A DNA stretch of 64,000 bases from DATLLJ01 sp035537875 (GTDB lineage Bacteria > Acidobacteriota > Vicinamibacteria > Vicinamibacterales > CAVVIG01): NCBI GenBank assembly GCA_035537875.1, contig DATLLJ010000009.1, positions 31,138-95,137 of the forward strand, written 5' to 3'. A program made the translations under genes and the position numbers. Below are positions 43,778-52,170 of the stretch, in pieces (position 1 is the first letter of the stretch; each line of letters opens with the position of its first letter). The notes below the pieces were generated by a model that saw only the letters and a list, made by a program, of their open reading frames with translations, had not been told where the DNA came from and ran no database searches.

Positions 43778-45430
43778 ATGACACTCAAACTCATGACACG
43801 GATCGTGGTCGCGGCGGCCGCTGGCGCCGTGCTGAACGGCAGTGCCTACGCACAAGTCGTGTCGTCGGCGACCGGCGAGCTCGAGCTCACGCTGGAGGAG
43901 GCGGTCCGCCGCGCGGTGGACCACAACCCGGACCTCGCGATCGTCCGGCTCGACACCGAGATCGGCGCGGCGCAGGTCGCCGAGTCGCGCGGCGCGTTTG
44001 TCCCGGTCTTCTCGACGGTCGCTGCCCGCTCCAGTGCCGTCACGCCCGCGTCGAGCCTTCTGGCGGGCGATCGCCGCAGCGTCTCGGTCGATGACTGGTT
44101 CTCGTCCGCCGGCGTCAGGCAGCGGCTGCCCTGGGGATCAGGTACGTGGGGCGTCACGTGGGACACGGCTCGCACCGCGACCGACAGCCTCTTCAGCAGC
44201 TTCGATCCCAGCCTGCAGTCGGGTTTCCAGGTGGCGTTCTCGCAGCCGCTGTTGAAAGACCGCGCGATGGATTCGGCGCGACACCAGTACGTCATCGCGA
44301 AGCAGAACCAGGAGAGCTCCGAGCTCCAGTTCCGCGAGTCCGCCGTCCAGACGGTGGCCGCCGTCAAGGAGGCGTACTGGACGCTCAAGGCCGCCATGGC
44401 GAACGTCACCGTTCAGCAGCGATCGCTCGACATCGCGCAGGAGCTCGTGCGGCAGAACCGGGTGCGCGTTCAGGCCGGCGAGGCGGCACCGATCGATCTC
44501 GTTCAGGCGGAGGCCGAGGTCGCCCAGCGTCGGGAGGCGCTGATTCGCGCCAACGCGACGGCCGGCGACGCGGAAGATCGGGTGCGTCGGCTCATCATGG
44601 ACCCCGCCGACGAGACCTTCTGGCGCGTCCGCTTGAATCCCGTCGATGAACCGGTCGGCCCAGGACTCGTGCCCGATGTGGACGCGGCGGTCGCCAACGC
44701 GCTCAAGAGCCGCTACGACCTGGCGCGCGCCCGCACCGATCTGGCGACGGCCGCGACCGACGTCGAGTACTTCACCAATCAGAAGCTGCCAGACCTGCGG
44801 TTCGAGACCTCGTATCGGGGCAGCGGGCTCGGCGGCACGCAGCTGCTGAGAACCGGGACTTTCCCCGGGATCGTCAGCGGGTCGCAGCGAACGACTCTCG
44901 GCGACGCGGTGGGCCAGGTCCTCGGCGGGGACTACCCGGCGTGGAGCGTCGGCGTGACGATCAGCTATCCACTCGGGCAGAGCTACGAGGAGGCCGGGCT
45001 CGTCCGATCTGAAATTGCCCGTCGGCAGGCCGCCCACCGCGTGGCCAGCCTCCAGCTCGACGCGGCGGAAAGCATCAGGCAGGCGGCGCGACAGGTGCAG
45101 AGCACGTCCGAACGCATCGGCGCCGCTCGCGCCGGCGCCACGTTCGCCGAGCAGCGCCTCGACGCCGAACAGCGGCGCTACGAGGTCGGCCTGTCCACGA
45201 CTTTTCTGGTCACGCAGGCGCAGCGCGATCTTGTCCAGGCGCAGGTGAACCTGCTGCAGGCGATGCTCGACTATCAGTCGTCCCTCGTCCGCTTCGAAGC
45301 GCTCCAGCAGGCGCCGCCGCGCGGTGGCAGCACGATGGCCATCGGCCTGAACGGCTCGAGCATCGTCTGGCTGCCCACGCCTGCACCGAGTGGGCTGTTC
45401 CGCCAGAGCGCCGGCGGCGGGGGCCCATAA
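43778..45430 (+). CDS. TolC-family outer membrane efflux channel
   Basis: 550 residues from the ATG at 43778; a signal peptide ends at 'NGSAYAQVV'. Two repeated TolC-type halves with long helices are visible: 'LTLEEAVRRAVDHNPDLAIVRLDTEIGAAQV', 'QESSELQFRESAVQTVAAVKEAYWTLKAAMANV' and 'DVDAAVANALKSRYDLARARTDLATAATDV', 'ARRQAAHRVASLQLDAAESIRQAARQVQ'. It is the exit channel of the tripartite pump, 13 bases after the permease. No lipidation Cys follows the signal peptide. Confidence 0.93.
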   Translation: MTLKLMTRIVVAAAAGAVLNGSAYAQVVSSATGELELTLEEAVRRAVDHNPDLAIVRLDTEIGAAQVAESRGAFVPVFSTVAARSSAVTPASSLLAGDRRSVSVDDWFSSAGVRQRLPWGSGTWGVTWDTARTATDSLFSSFDPSLQSGFQVAFSQPLLKDRAMDSARHQYVIAKQNQESSELQFRESAVQTVAAVKEAYWTLKAAMANVTVQQRSLDIAQELVRQNRVRVQAGEAAPIDLVQAEAEVAQRREALIRANATAGDAEDRVRRLIMDPADETFWRVRLNPVDEPVGPGLVPDVDAAVANALKSRYDLARARTDLATAATDVEYFTNQKLPDLRFETSYRGSGLGGTQLLRTGTFPGIVSGSQRTTLGDAVGQVLGGDYPAWSVGVTISYPLGQSYEEAGLVRSEIARRQAAHRVASLQLDAAESIRQAARQVQSTSERIGAARAGATFAEQRLDAEQRRYEVGLSTTFLVTQAQRDLVQAQVNLLQAMLDYQSSLVRFEALQQAPPRGGSTMAIGLNGSSIVWLPTPAPSGLFRQSAGGGGP

Positions 45431-45459
45431 AAGGAGGAGGGTATCTGGACATTGCCCGG

Positions 45460-45963
45460 TTACACCTTCCGGCTGTCGTAAGCCCAGTGGAGCGCCGCCT
45501 GGCGTTGCCGTCGGCGGCACTCCAGATCGCCTTTCTCGCAGTGTTTCCTGATGGCGGCGACGTGCCGCGCGATGGCTCTCCAGCGCCGGATCTGGCGTTC
45601 GTCATCGGCGGAGCGGCGGCCCATGTAGTACCGGCAATACCACTGGAACCACCCACGAGGGTCCTGCGGGCGAATCCAGCCTTTCTGCCGCCACGTGGCC
45701 AGCGACTGCGAGGCGTTGACGCGGAAGTAGTTGAGACGTGCGTCGTGACGTTCGTCGGAGAGCCTGGCTCCCGCAAACCAGCTTGCCGGGAATTCCCGGC
45801 GGCAATCGGTCATGTATTTCCCGCCGAACACGCCGAGCCGCAGCATCTGTTTCGGAGTCAGCTGCGGACGGAAGTCCGGCGAGAAATGACGACCGATCGG
45901 CTCGGTGCGGTAATACACGTATCCCCGCTGCATGCTGTCGTTGACGATGACCTTACGCTTCAT
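45460..45963 (-). CDS. Conserved protein of unknown function
   Basis: 167 residues from the ATG at 45963. It reads 'MKRKVIVNDSMQRGYVYYRTEPIGRHFSPDF', then 'LTPKQMLRLGVFGGKYMTDC', 'EFPASWFAGARLS', 'LNYFRVNASQSLATWRQKGWI' and 'DPRGWFQWYCRYYMGRR', followed by a basic C-terminus with several Cys. From memory, very similar proteins occur across many bacteria and in plants, without a known function; the strong conservation of aromatic and Arg residues suggests an enzyme or nucleic-acid binder. No signal peptide, likely cytoplasmic. It converges on the tolC-type gene. Confidence 0.75.
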   Translation of the reverse strand: MKRKVIVNDSMQRGYVYYRTEPIGRHFSPDFRPQLTPKQMLRLGVFGGKYMTDCRREFPASWFAGARLSDERHDARLNYFRVNASQSLATWRQKGWIRPQDPRGWFQWYCRYYMGRRSADDERQIRRWRAIARHVAAIRKHCEKGDLECRRRQRQAALHWAYDSRKV

Positions 45964-46014
45964 CACCCGCCTGCCGGCCGCCGCCAAGCCGCCAGGTTTG
46001 ACACCCCCGTGCGC

Positions 46015-46932
46015 TCACTTTCTGACGATCTTCTTGACCATCTGTGTGAGCGGGCCGGTCACGTAGAGATCGCCCCTCCGATCCAACGTCACGCCATGCG
46101 GCCGCACGCCGAGCCCTGTAATGGACTCCACGATTTTCCCGTCCTTCATGACGGTGATCGATTCCGAATCGACATGGCTGATGTAGAGCGTGTCGTCCGG
46201 GGTGATGTACATCGAACCCCGCGGCTTGGCGGCGAAGCCGGTCCACTGCTCCAGGAATCGTCCGTTCGAATCGAACAGCTGGAGCCGGCTGTTCTCGACG
46301 TCGGCGACGATGATGCGACCCTTGGAGTCGACGACGACCGAATGGGGAAGGTTGAACTGTCCGGGCTCCGATCCTTTCACGCCGCCGATCTTCCGGAGGA
46401 ACTTGCCCTCCTTGGAAAACTGGACGACTCGCGAATTGCGATAGCCGTCGGCGACGAGGATGTCGCCGTTGGGCGCCACGAATACATCGGCCGGTCCGTC
46501 GAACAGCTCCTGCGACTCGTTGTCGCCGGTCGTACCGGCGCGTCCCAGCGTCATCACCACCTGTCCGTCTGGTGAAATCTTCTGAACGAAGTTGTCAGTG
46601 TTGTCCGTAGCCCAGATAAAACCATCCCGGTCGATTCGGATCCCGTGCGCAGCACGGTACTTCGTGTCGCCAAACGACTTCGTCAGCTTGCCTTCCGGGC
46701 TCACGATGAAGAATGCGGGAACGTTCCGGCGGAAGATCACGAGCTGGCCGTCCGGCGCGGTTGAAATCTGCGAAGCGCCGCCCCACGTCACTCCCTCCGG
46801 CAGATCCCCCCATGACGACAGCACTTCCCAACGACTGTTGTGCGGAGCCTCGGACTGCGCCAGCAGGCCGGGAACAGTGACCGCCAGCGCCAACGTCACG
46901 AAGAGAACCGGTTTCTCTGCGACCTCCTTCAC
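46015..46932 (-). CDS. Exported 6-bladed beta-propeller (NHL-like) protein
   Basis: About 305 residues if started at the GTG at 46932, which gives a signal peptide (VKEVAEKPVLFVTLALAVTVPGLLAQS); the frame is open further but the extension is rich in His/Arg and implausible. Repeated propeller blades are clear: 'GIRIDRDGFIWATDN', 'ISPDGQVVMTLGRAG', 'VFVAPNGDILVADGYRNSRVVQFSKEGKFLRKIGG', 'SVVVDSKGRIIVADVENSRLQLFD', 'GVTLDRRGDLYVTG'. A periplasmic ligand- or protein-binding role is likely, with no specific one known. It lies 11 bases after the gene at 46944. Confidence 0.85.
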   Translation of the reverse strand: MKEVAEKPVLFVTLALAVTVPGLLAQSEAPHNSRWEVLSSWGDLPEGVTWGGASQISTAPDGQLVIFRRNVPAFFIVSPEGKLTKSFGDTKYRAAHGIRIDRDGFIWATDNTDNFVQKISPDGQVVMTLGRAGTTGDNESQELFDGPADVFVAPNGDILVADGYRNSRVVQFSKEGKFLRKIGGVKGSEPGQFNLPHSVVVDSKGRIIVADVENSRLQLFDSNGRFLEQWTGFAAKPRGSMYITPDDTLYISHVDSESITVMKDGKIVESITGLGVRPHGVTLDRRGDLYVTGPLTQMVKKIVRK

Positions 46933-46943
46933 GGGTGAAACGT

Positions 46944-47471
46944 TCAGCCTGGCTGTGACGAACCCGTCGGCGGCCCGGCGGCCGTCCGTTCGATGCGTCC
47001 CGACATGCTGCCGCCCGCGCTTCCGTGCTGCCACGTGCCCGCATAGCGGTCGCCGTAGAAGAACAGACGGACCGTGAAGGTGCCGAGCCCGGGCAGGCTC
47101 GTGTCGGTCATCATGATCATCGGCGTGTCGCCGTTCCACTGCATCGGCACCACCACGGGTATGGCGCCATCCACGCCGCAGCAGTTCATGCGTGCATTGA
47201 ACCGCCAGAGGTTGTCTCCCACCTTCTCCACGCTCGAGATCTCGTACCGATCCGGCCGCGGCTCACGCTCTTCCCGGCCAGTGAGGGTGAACGAGCCGAC
47301 CAGGGTCACCCCGCGCATCTGCTCGGTAAAACGCCGCTCCGCCTCGGTCAACGACGCCGGATCGACGACCGACCCGATGCCGAGCCGGCCGACCAGCCAT
47401 CCTCCAGCGAACACCCCGAGGATCAGTAGAGCAAGGGCCGCGAGGCCGAGCGCACGTCGAACAGGGGCCAT
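46944..47471 (-). CDS. Membrane-anchored conserved protein of unknown function
   Basis: 175 residues from the ATG at 47471 (GGAGG upstream). A signal/anchor helix (residues 8-28) is followed by 'GVTLVGSFTLTGREE', 'PDRYEISSVEKVGDNLWRFNARM', 'PVVVPMQWNGDTPMIMMTDTSLPGLGTFTVRLFFYGDRYAGTWQHGSAGGSMSGRI', which repeats motifs of an exported family I have seen mainly in Acidobacteriota and Planctomycetota and which remains unnamed. It is probably periplasmic and beta-rich. It is upstream of and close to the beta-propeller gene, so the two may be an operon. Confidence 0.7.
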   Translation of the reverse strand: MAPVRRALGLAALALLILGVFAGGWLVGRLGIGSVVDPASLTEAERRFTEQMRGVTLVGSFTLTGREEREPRPDRYEISSVEKVGDNLWRFNARMNCCGVDGAIPVVVPMQWNGDTPMIMMTDTSLPGLGTFTVRLFFYGDRYAGTWQHGSAGGSMSGRIERTAAGPPTGSSQPG

Positions 47472-47583
47472 CGGATCCTCCAGCGCAGTGAGCAAGCCTA
47501 CACCGGCGGTTGCTTCGACCACAACGCTTGGCGGGACCACGCAGCGCACGGTTCTGCGGGTGCTAGAATTCCCCGCCATCCCC

Positions 47584-48015
47584 GTGGAGTTTCGAGCCTC
47601 CGTCGAGATCGACGCGCCGCCCGATACGGTCTGGGCAGTCATGTCGGATGCCGAGCGGTGGCACGAGTGGACCCCCTCCGTCCGGAGCATCCGTCGGCTC
47701 GACAGTGGGCCGCTAGGTGTCGGCAGCCGGGCTCTCATCCGTCAACCGAGATTCCCTCCGGCAGTGTGGAAGGTCACGGCGCTCGACCCGGGCCGCAGTT
47801 TCACCTGGAAGAGCGGGGCACCGGGCATGTGGGTTCATGCTCAGCATGCCGTGGTTCCCCTCTCCGGGGGGACTCGCGCCACGCTCACGCTGCGATACGA
47901 GGGCCCGCTTGGCCGTCTCCTGGGCCGGATGACGCGGGCGATCACCAATCGTTATCTCGACTTCGAAGCGGCCGGGCTCAAACGCCGCAGCGAAGAGATC
48001 GCGCGCGCTCGCTGA
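47584..48015 (+). CDS. SRPBCC family (START-like) protein
   Basis: 143 residues from a GTG at 47584 (a GTG at 47560 is also possible). The Bet v1/polyketide-cyclase fold is recognisable: 'VEFRASVEIDAPPDTVWAVMSDAERWHEWTPSVRSI', 'VGSRALIRQPRFPPAVWKVTALDPGRSFTWKSG', 'HAQHAVVPLSGGTRATLTLRYEGPLG'. Such proteins bind hydrophobic ligands in a cavity, some acting as cyclases or lipid carriers. The ligand is unknown. A TAGAAT hexamer lies about 15 bases before the start and could be a -10 box. It is divergent from the gene at 46944. Confidence 0.85.
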   Translation: MEFRASVEIDAPPDTVWAVMSDAERWHEWTPSVRSIRRLDSGPLGVGSRALIRQPRFPPAVWKVTALDPGRSFTWKSGAPGMWVHAQHAVVPLSGGTRATLTLRYEGPLGRLLGRMTRAITNRYLDFEAAGLKRRSEEIARAR

Positions 48016-48086
48016 CACCTGGCTCGCCGCCTCTTCAGTCGTTCTCCGTCAGCACATGCTTTGCAGGCAGACTCACGGAGGTGATC

Positions 48087-48302
48087 ATGGCGAAGTACGG
48101 CAAGTCGGCGTCGAAGAACGTCGAGTCAACCATGCGGCGGCGGAAACGGGGGACGCTCAGAAGCGGCTCCGGCCGGAAGGTCACCAGTCGCAAACAAGCG
48201 ATCGCGATCGGCCTGAGCGAGGCCCGAAAGAAAGGCGCCAAGGTGCCGGCGCGGAAGAGCTCGCGCGGCTCTTCCCGGTCGCGGGGTGGCAAGAAGCGGT
48301 AG
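48087..48302 (+). CDS. DUF6496 small basic protein
   Basis: 71 residues from the ATG at 48087 with GGAGGTGATC, a near-perfect ribosome binding site. The sequence is strongly basic: 'MAKYGKSASKNVESTMRRRK', then 'RKVTSRKQAIAIGLSEARKKGAKVP' and a Ser/Arg-rich tail. The 'RKQAIAIGLSEARKKG' stretch is the DUF6496 signature. Its charge suggests nucleic-acid binding, perhaps as a histone-like or stress-related protein. It is followed after a few bases by an oxidoreductase gene. Confidence 0.85.
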   Translation: MAKYGKSASKNVESTMRRRKRGTLRSGSGRKVTSRKQAIAIGLSEARKKGAKVPARKSSRGSSRSRGGKKR

Positions 48303-48306
48303 CGGG

Positions 48307-49422
48307 ATGCCTACCCGAAAGCGCCCGCTCATCCGGTATGCAGTCGTCGGGCTCGGCCACATTGCTCAGGCCGCCGTGCTCCCGGCGTTTGCCCACGCCA
48401 GACGCAACTCCCGCCTGGAGGCTCTTGTCAGCGACGACCCCACGAAGCTGAGGACGCTCTCGAGCCGGTACCGCATCGCCGGCAACTATGCCTACGAGGA
48501 GTACGACGCCTGCCTTGAAACGGTGGATGCCGTGTACATCGCCCTGCCCAATTCTCAGCACGCCGAATTCACCGTCAGGGCCGCAGCCGCAGGCGTACAC
48601 GTGTTGTGCGAAAAGCCGATGGCCGTCACCATCGAGGAATGCGAGCGGATGCTCGACGCCTGTCGACAGCATCGCGTCAAGCTGATGATCGCTTACCGAC
48701 TCCACTTCGAGGAAATCAACCTGAAAGCGGCGGATATGGTTCGGCGCGGGCGGATCGGCGAGCCGAAGTTCTTCAATTCGTCGTTTGCCATGAGGGTGCG
48801 GCGGAACAACATCAGGACCAAGAGGCATCTCGGCGGCGGTACGCTGTATGACATCGGCGTGTACTGCATCAACGCGGCTCGATACCTGTTCCGGGCCGAA
48901 CCGAAAGAGGTGATGGCCATCTCGGTCAATGCGGGAGGCGCCGCATTCAGCGACATCGACGAGTCGACCGCCGCCCTTCTGCGTTTCGACGGTGAACGGG
49001 TCGCCGCGTTCGTAACGAGCTTCAATGCCGACGACGTCGCCTCGTACCGAATCGTGGGAACGAAGGGGCAGCTGCACGTCGATCCGGCGTACGAATACGC
49101 CGAAGGTCTCGCCTACGAGTTGACGATCGACGGAAAGACGACTCGCAAGCGCATCGGCAAGCGGGACCAGTTTGCTCCGGAGCTGCTGTATTTCTCCGAT
49201 TGCATCATCAACGACCGCGAGCCGGAACCTTCAGGCGAGGAAGGTCTTCAGGACGTGCGGATCATCCAGGCGCTCTACGAATCGGCCGAAACGGGCAAGG
49301 CCGTCACGATTCCTCCGTTCGCCAAGGCGAAGGGGCCGACCGGCCGCCAACGCATCGTCAGACCTGGCGTCGAGGAGCCCGAGCTGGTGAAGGTCCAGAG
49401 CGCGCACAGGACTCAGCGGTGA
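48307..49422 (+). CDS. Gfo/Idh/MocA family NAD(P)-dependent oxidoreductase
   Basis: 371 residues from the ATG at 48307. The Rossmann fold is at the start ('RYAVVGLGHIAQAAVLPAFAHAR') and the family signature E-K-P occurs in 'GVHVLCEKPMAVTIEECERM' (about 102). The C-terminal alpha/beta domain has 'GGGTLYDIGVYCINAARYLF', 'STAALLRFDGERVAAFVTSFNA' and 'DQFAPELLYFSDCIIND'. Family members oxidise or reduce sugars, inositols or related compounds; the substrate is not predictable. It begins just after the DUF6496 gene, which may be chance. Confidence 0.92.
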   Translation: MPTRKRPLIRYAVVGLGHIAQAAVLPAFAHARRNSRLEALVSDDPTKLRTLSSRYRIAGNYAYEEYDACLETVDAVYIALPNSQHAEFTVRAAAAGVHVLCEKPMAVTIEECERMLDACRQHRVKLMIAYRLHFEEINLKAADMVRRGRIGEPKFFNSSFAMRVRRNNIRTKRHLGGGTLYDIGVYCINAARYLFRAEPKEVMAISVNAGGAAFSDIDESTAALLRFDGERVAAFVTSFNADDVASYRIVGTKGQLHVDPAYEYAEGLAYELTIDGKTTRKRIGKRDQFAPELLYFSDCIINDREPEPSGEEGLQDVRIIQALYESAETGKAVTIPPFAKAKGPTGRQRIVRPGVEEPELVKVQSAHRTQR

Positions 49423-49465
49423 CCGATTGCGGAGCGGTCGGCGTGACGCTAAGAACCGGTGGCGG

Positions 49466-50044
49466 ATGAATCCTGGCGAGCTCCTGCTCACGGCCGTACG
49501 CGCCTTCGCCGTTTACGCCTTGATGCTCGTGGTCATCCGTGCGCTGGGCAAGCGAACCGTCGGCAACTTCGCCACTTTCGATCTGCTCGTGGCGCTCATG
49601 CTGGGCGAAGTGGTGGACGAGATCATCTATGGCGACGTCGGTTTCCTTCAGGGTGTGGTGGCGATTACCGTGATTGCCGTGGCTCAGGCCGGCAATTCGT
49701 GGCTCACATGGTGGGGCCACGGCTTCGACACGCTCCTCGAAGGAAGCCCGACCGTGATCGTTCGGAACGGCAAGCTCCAACAGGGCGGCATGAAGAGCGA
49801 GCGGATGAATGCCAAAGAGGTGATGGGTCACCTCAGATCGCAAGGCATTCAAGACCTGCGAGAAGTGAAGCTCGCCCTTGTGGAGGACGATGGCTCCGTC
49901 AGCGTCGTTCGCAAAGGATGGGCCGAACCTGCGCGGAAAGTCGACATAGACGACGACGCCGCAGCCGAGCGACGGGCGGACATTGGTGAACAGGAAGAGC
50001 CCGGCCCGGACGATCGCACCGACGCCCCTCGGTGGTTGAAGTAG
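49466..50044 (+). CDS. DUF421 (YetF-type) membrane protein
   Basis: 192 residues from the ATG at 49466. Three membrane helices at the N-terminus ('LLLTAVRAFAVYALMLVVIRALGKRTVGNFATFDLLVALMLGEVVDEI', 'VVAITVIAVAQAGNSWLTW') lead to the cytoplasmic DUF421 domain 'GSPTVIVRNGKLQQGGMKSERMNAKEVMGHLRSQGIQDLREVKLALVEDDGSVSVV'. A Glu/Asp-rich tail is extra. The family is linked to sporulation and stress membranes in Bacillus, with no known biochemical role. It is followed by a shorter paralogue and then BrkB in what looks like one operon. Confidence 0.9.
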   Translation: MNPGELLLTAVRAFAVYALMLVVIRALGKRTVGNFATFDLLVALMLGEVVDEIIYGDVGFLQGVVAITVIAVAQAGNSWLTWWGHGFDTLLEGSPTVIVRNGKLQQGGMKSERMNAKEVMGHLRSQGIQDLREVKLALVEDDGSVSVVRKGWAEPARKVDIDDDAAAERRADIGEQEEPGPDDRTDAPRWLK

Positions 50045-50047
50045 TTC

Positions 50048-50308
50048 ATGGATCTCGTGACTCTCGGCAGAGTGGCAATCCGCGCGTTGACAGCGTACGT
50101 CTTTCTGCTCGCTCTGCTCCGGCTCGCCGGAAGACAGTCGATCAGGCACGGGACCCCCTTCGATTTCGTGCTGGCGCTCATCCTGGGCGACCTCGTCGAC
50201 AACGCGATCTGGGCGGAGGTCCCGTTCGTCCAGTTCGCGATCGCGTCGACCACGCTCGTGGTGAGCCGGCTCATCGTGTCACCCGGGAGAATCGAAACAG
50301 GAGGCTGA
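50048..50308 (+). CDS. Short DUF421-like membrane protein (transmembrane part only)
   Basis: 86 residues: 'MDLVTLGRVAIRALTAYVFL', then 'LRLAGRQSIRHGTPFDFVLALILGDLVDNAIW' and 'FAIASTTLVVSRLIV'. It matches the three-helix N-terminal part of DUF421 proteins and shares layout with the preceding gene, but lacks the cytoplasmic domain. It is either a natural short partner or a truncated copy. The start is 3 bases after the upstream stop and the end 1 base before the BrkB start, indicating an intact operon member rather than random decay. Confidence 0.75.
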   Translation: MDLVTLGRVAIRALTAYVFLLALLRLAGRQSIRHGTPFDFVLALILGDLVDNAIWAEVPFVQFAIASTTLVVSRLIVSPGRIETGG

Positions 50309-50309
50309 G

Positions 50310-51278
50310 GTGTTCGCGTACTTCGACATGTCCATCGGCTGGCTCGAACTGGCGAAGCGCACGTTCAGAGAAATGCAGAAGGACGATGGCTTCGGCCTCG
50401 CAGCCCAGCTGGCGTACTACTTCTTCCTCTCCCTGTTTCCTGCCATTCTTTGCGCGATTGCGCTCACGAGCTTCCTGCCCCTCCAGGACTTCACGGATGA
50501 AGTCATCGGCCTGCTCGGAAGATTCGCGCCGGAAGAGATGCTGTCGATCGTTGAGGAGCAGATGATTCGGCTCGCTGGAGGCGACAACGGCGGCATCGTG
50601 AGCATCGGCCTGCTCGGGGCGCTTTGGAGCAGCTCGGCGGCTCTCGTGTCGATAATCGGGGCGATGAATCGAGCCTATGACATCGAAGAGAGCCGTCCCT
50701 GGTGGAAAGTGCGGCTCACCGCCGTCATGTTGACCGTCGGTCTGGCGTTCTTCGTCGTCGTCTCGTTTGCGCTCGTCATCGCCGGTCCCGAGATCGCCGA
50801 TGCTCTCGCCGATGAGTTGGGGCTTGGCGGTCTGTTCGCGTGGAGCTGGAAGATCATCCAATGGCCGGTCGCGTTCGCGCTGGTCGTCACGGGCATCGGC
50901 CTGATCTATTACTTCGCGCCGGACGCCGACCAGGACTGGGTCTGGATCACGCCCGGATCGCTGATCGCCGCCATCCTCTGGCTGCTGGGTTCCCTGGGCT
51001 TCAGGTTCTACGTCGTGAACTTCGGCAATTACGAGGCGACGTATGGCGCGATCGCAGGCGTGATTCTCCTCCTGCTGTGGTTCTACCTCTCTGGCCTGGT
51101 GATCGTGCTCGGCGCAGAAGCGAGCGCCGAGATCGAACACTCGTCACCGTGGGGCAAACAACCAGGTGAAAAGAGCGCAGGGCAGAGAAGGAAGCTCGGC
51201 TTCGCCGCGGCTCGGGCGTTTCGCGAACGCGAAAGCGCGCTGCGGCCCGGGACAGCCACACACATCGGTACTTCATAG
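50310..51278 (+). CDS. YihY/BrkB family membrane protein
   Basis: 322 residues from a GTG at 50310 with AGGAGG upstream. Six helices are visible: 'GFGLAAQLAYYFFLSLFPAILCAIALTSFL', 'GIVSIGLLGALWSSSAALVSIIGAMNRAY', 'LTAVMLTVGLAFFVVVSFALVIAGP', 'ALVVTGIGLIYYFAPD', 'ITPGSLIAAILWLLGSLGF', 'TYGAIAGVILLLLWFYLSGLVIVLGAEASAEIE'. BrkB-like proteins are inner-membrane proteins of uncertain function, some proposed in lipid or envelope transport. The stop region overlaps the convergent BASS-type gene by a few bases. Confidence 0.93.
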   Translation: MFAYFDMSIGWLELAKRTFREMQKDDGFGLAAQLAYYFFLSLFPAILCAIALTSFLPLQDFTDEVIGLLGRFAPEEMLSIVEEQMIRLAGGDNGGIVSIGLLGALWSSSAALVSIIGAMNRAYDIEESRPWWKVRLTAVMLTVGLAFFVVVSFALVIAGPEIADALADELGLGGLFAWSWKIIQWPVAFALVVTGIGLIYYFAPDADQDWVWITPGSLIAAILWLLGSLGFRFYVVNFGNYEATYGAIAGVILLLLWFYLSGLVIVLGAEASAEIEHSSPWGKQPGEKSAGQRRKLGFAAARAFRERESALRPGTATHIGTS

Positions 51279-52148
51279 CTGATCGTTCCTGGCCCGTTGG
51301 TCATGACGTCGAAACAACGTCACCGCGCCAAGCATGAGGGGAACCTCGACCAGCGCGTAGGTCGTCGCGAACCGGGCAAACTCGACGCGGCCGAGCAGCG
51401 TCACGGCAATCGCGATAGCGACGGCGATGTTCCGCGTCCCGAACTCTGCGGCAAGCGTGAAACGGTCCTTCGGGTCCCCCGTCACCGGCACCGAGATCAG
51501 CCATCCCGCACCCATCGACAGCAGCACGAACACCGCAGCGGGCAGGGCTGTTGTCGCCAACTCGCTCAAGAAGGCGTCAGGGGCGTCGAGAATGATGAGC
51601 AGAAACACAATCGCGATTCCGACGAACGCCAGTCGCTGCAGCGTCGCCCGGCCCCGTGCGGCACCATTCGGTGAGCGTCGCCTCAGCCACATGCCAAGCG
51701 CGAGCGGCAGGCCCAGCACCATGACGAGCTGTCCGAAAAGCAGTGGAATCGGGGCGGCGAGATCGAGGACCTGACCGCTGGCCCACCCGAGCACCTGACC
51801 GACCAGCGGAATCGTCAAGCTGGCGAACAGGCACGACAAGCCGGTCAGCGTGACCGACAGCGCCGTCGACGCCCGGGCCAGATAACTATACGCGTTGGAA
51901 ATACCGCCGATCGGGCACGCGGCGATGAGCAGCATGCCGGCGGTCACCTCGGGGCTCGTTTCGAAGCTCGAGGTGAGCAGCAGCGCGAGCGGCGGAAGGA
52001 CGAACAAGGGAGCGAAGAGTCCCGTCAGCACCAACGCACGGTGCCGGCGCACTCGCGCGAAATCGTCAGCCGTGAGATCCAGTCCCACCGCGACGAGCAA
52101 CACGAAATTGAGCGCGGGCACCACGACGTCGAGGAGGGTCTTCACCAT
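51273..52148 (-). CDS. BASS/SBF family sodium-dependent transporter
   Basis: 291 residues with about 9-10 helices. Key stretches: 'MVKTLLDVVVPALNFVLLVAVGLDLTADDFARVRRHR', 'AGMLLIAACPIGGISNAYSYLARASTALSVTLTGLS' (sodium-site crossover), and 'TLAAEFGTRNIAVAIAIAVTLLG' (second crossover). The family takes up bile acids, pantoate, pyruvate or organic anions with sodium; this short member could also be an exporter. No partner gene is adjacent. It precedes the third TonB receptor, on the same strand after 22 bases, so it may receive that receptor's cargo (inference). Confidence 0.88.
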   Translation of the reverse strand: MVKTLLDVVVPALNFVLLVAVGLDLTADDFARVRRHRALVLTGLFAPLFVLPPLALLLTSSFETSPEVTAGMLLIAACPIGGISNAYSYLARASTALSVTLTGLSCLFASLTIPLVGQVLGWASGQVLDLAAPIPLLFGQLVMVLGLPLALGMWLRRRSPNGAARGRATLQRLAFVGIAIVFLLIILDAPDAFLSELATTALPAAVFVLLSMGAGWLISVPVTGDPKDRFTLAAEFGTRNIAVAIAIAVTLLGRVEFARFATTYALVEVPLMLGAVTLFRRHDQRARNDQL

Positions 52149-52170
52149 CGATTGCGCCTGAGCTGGCAGC

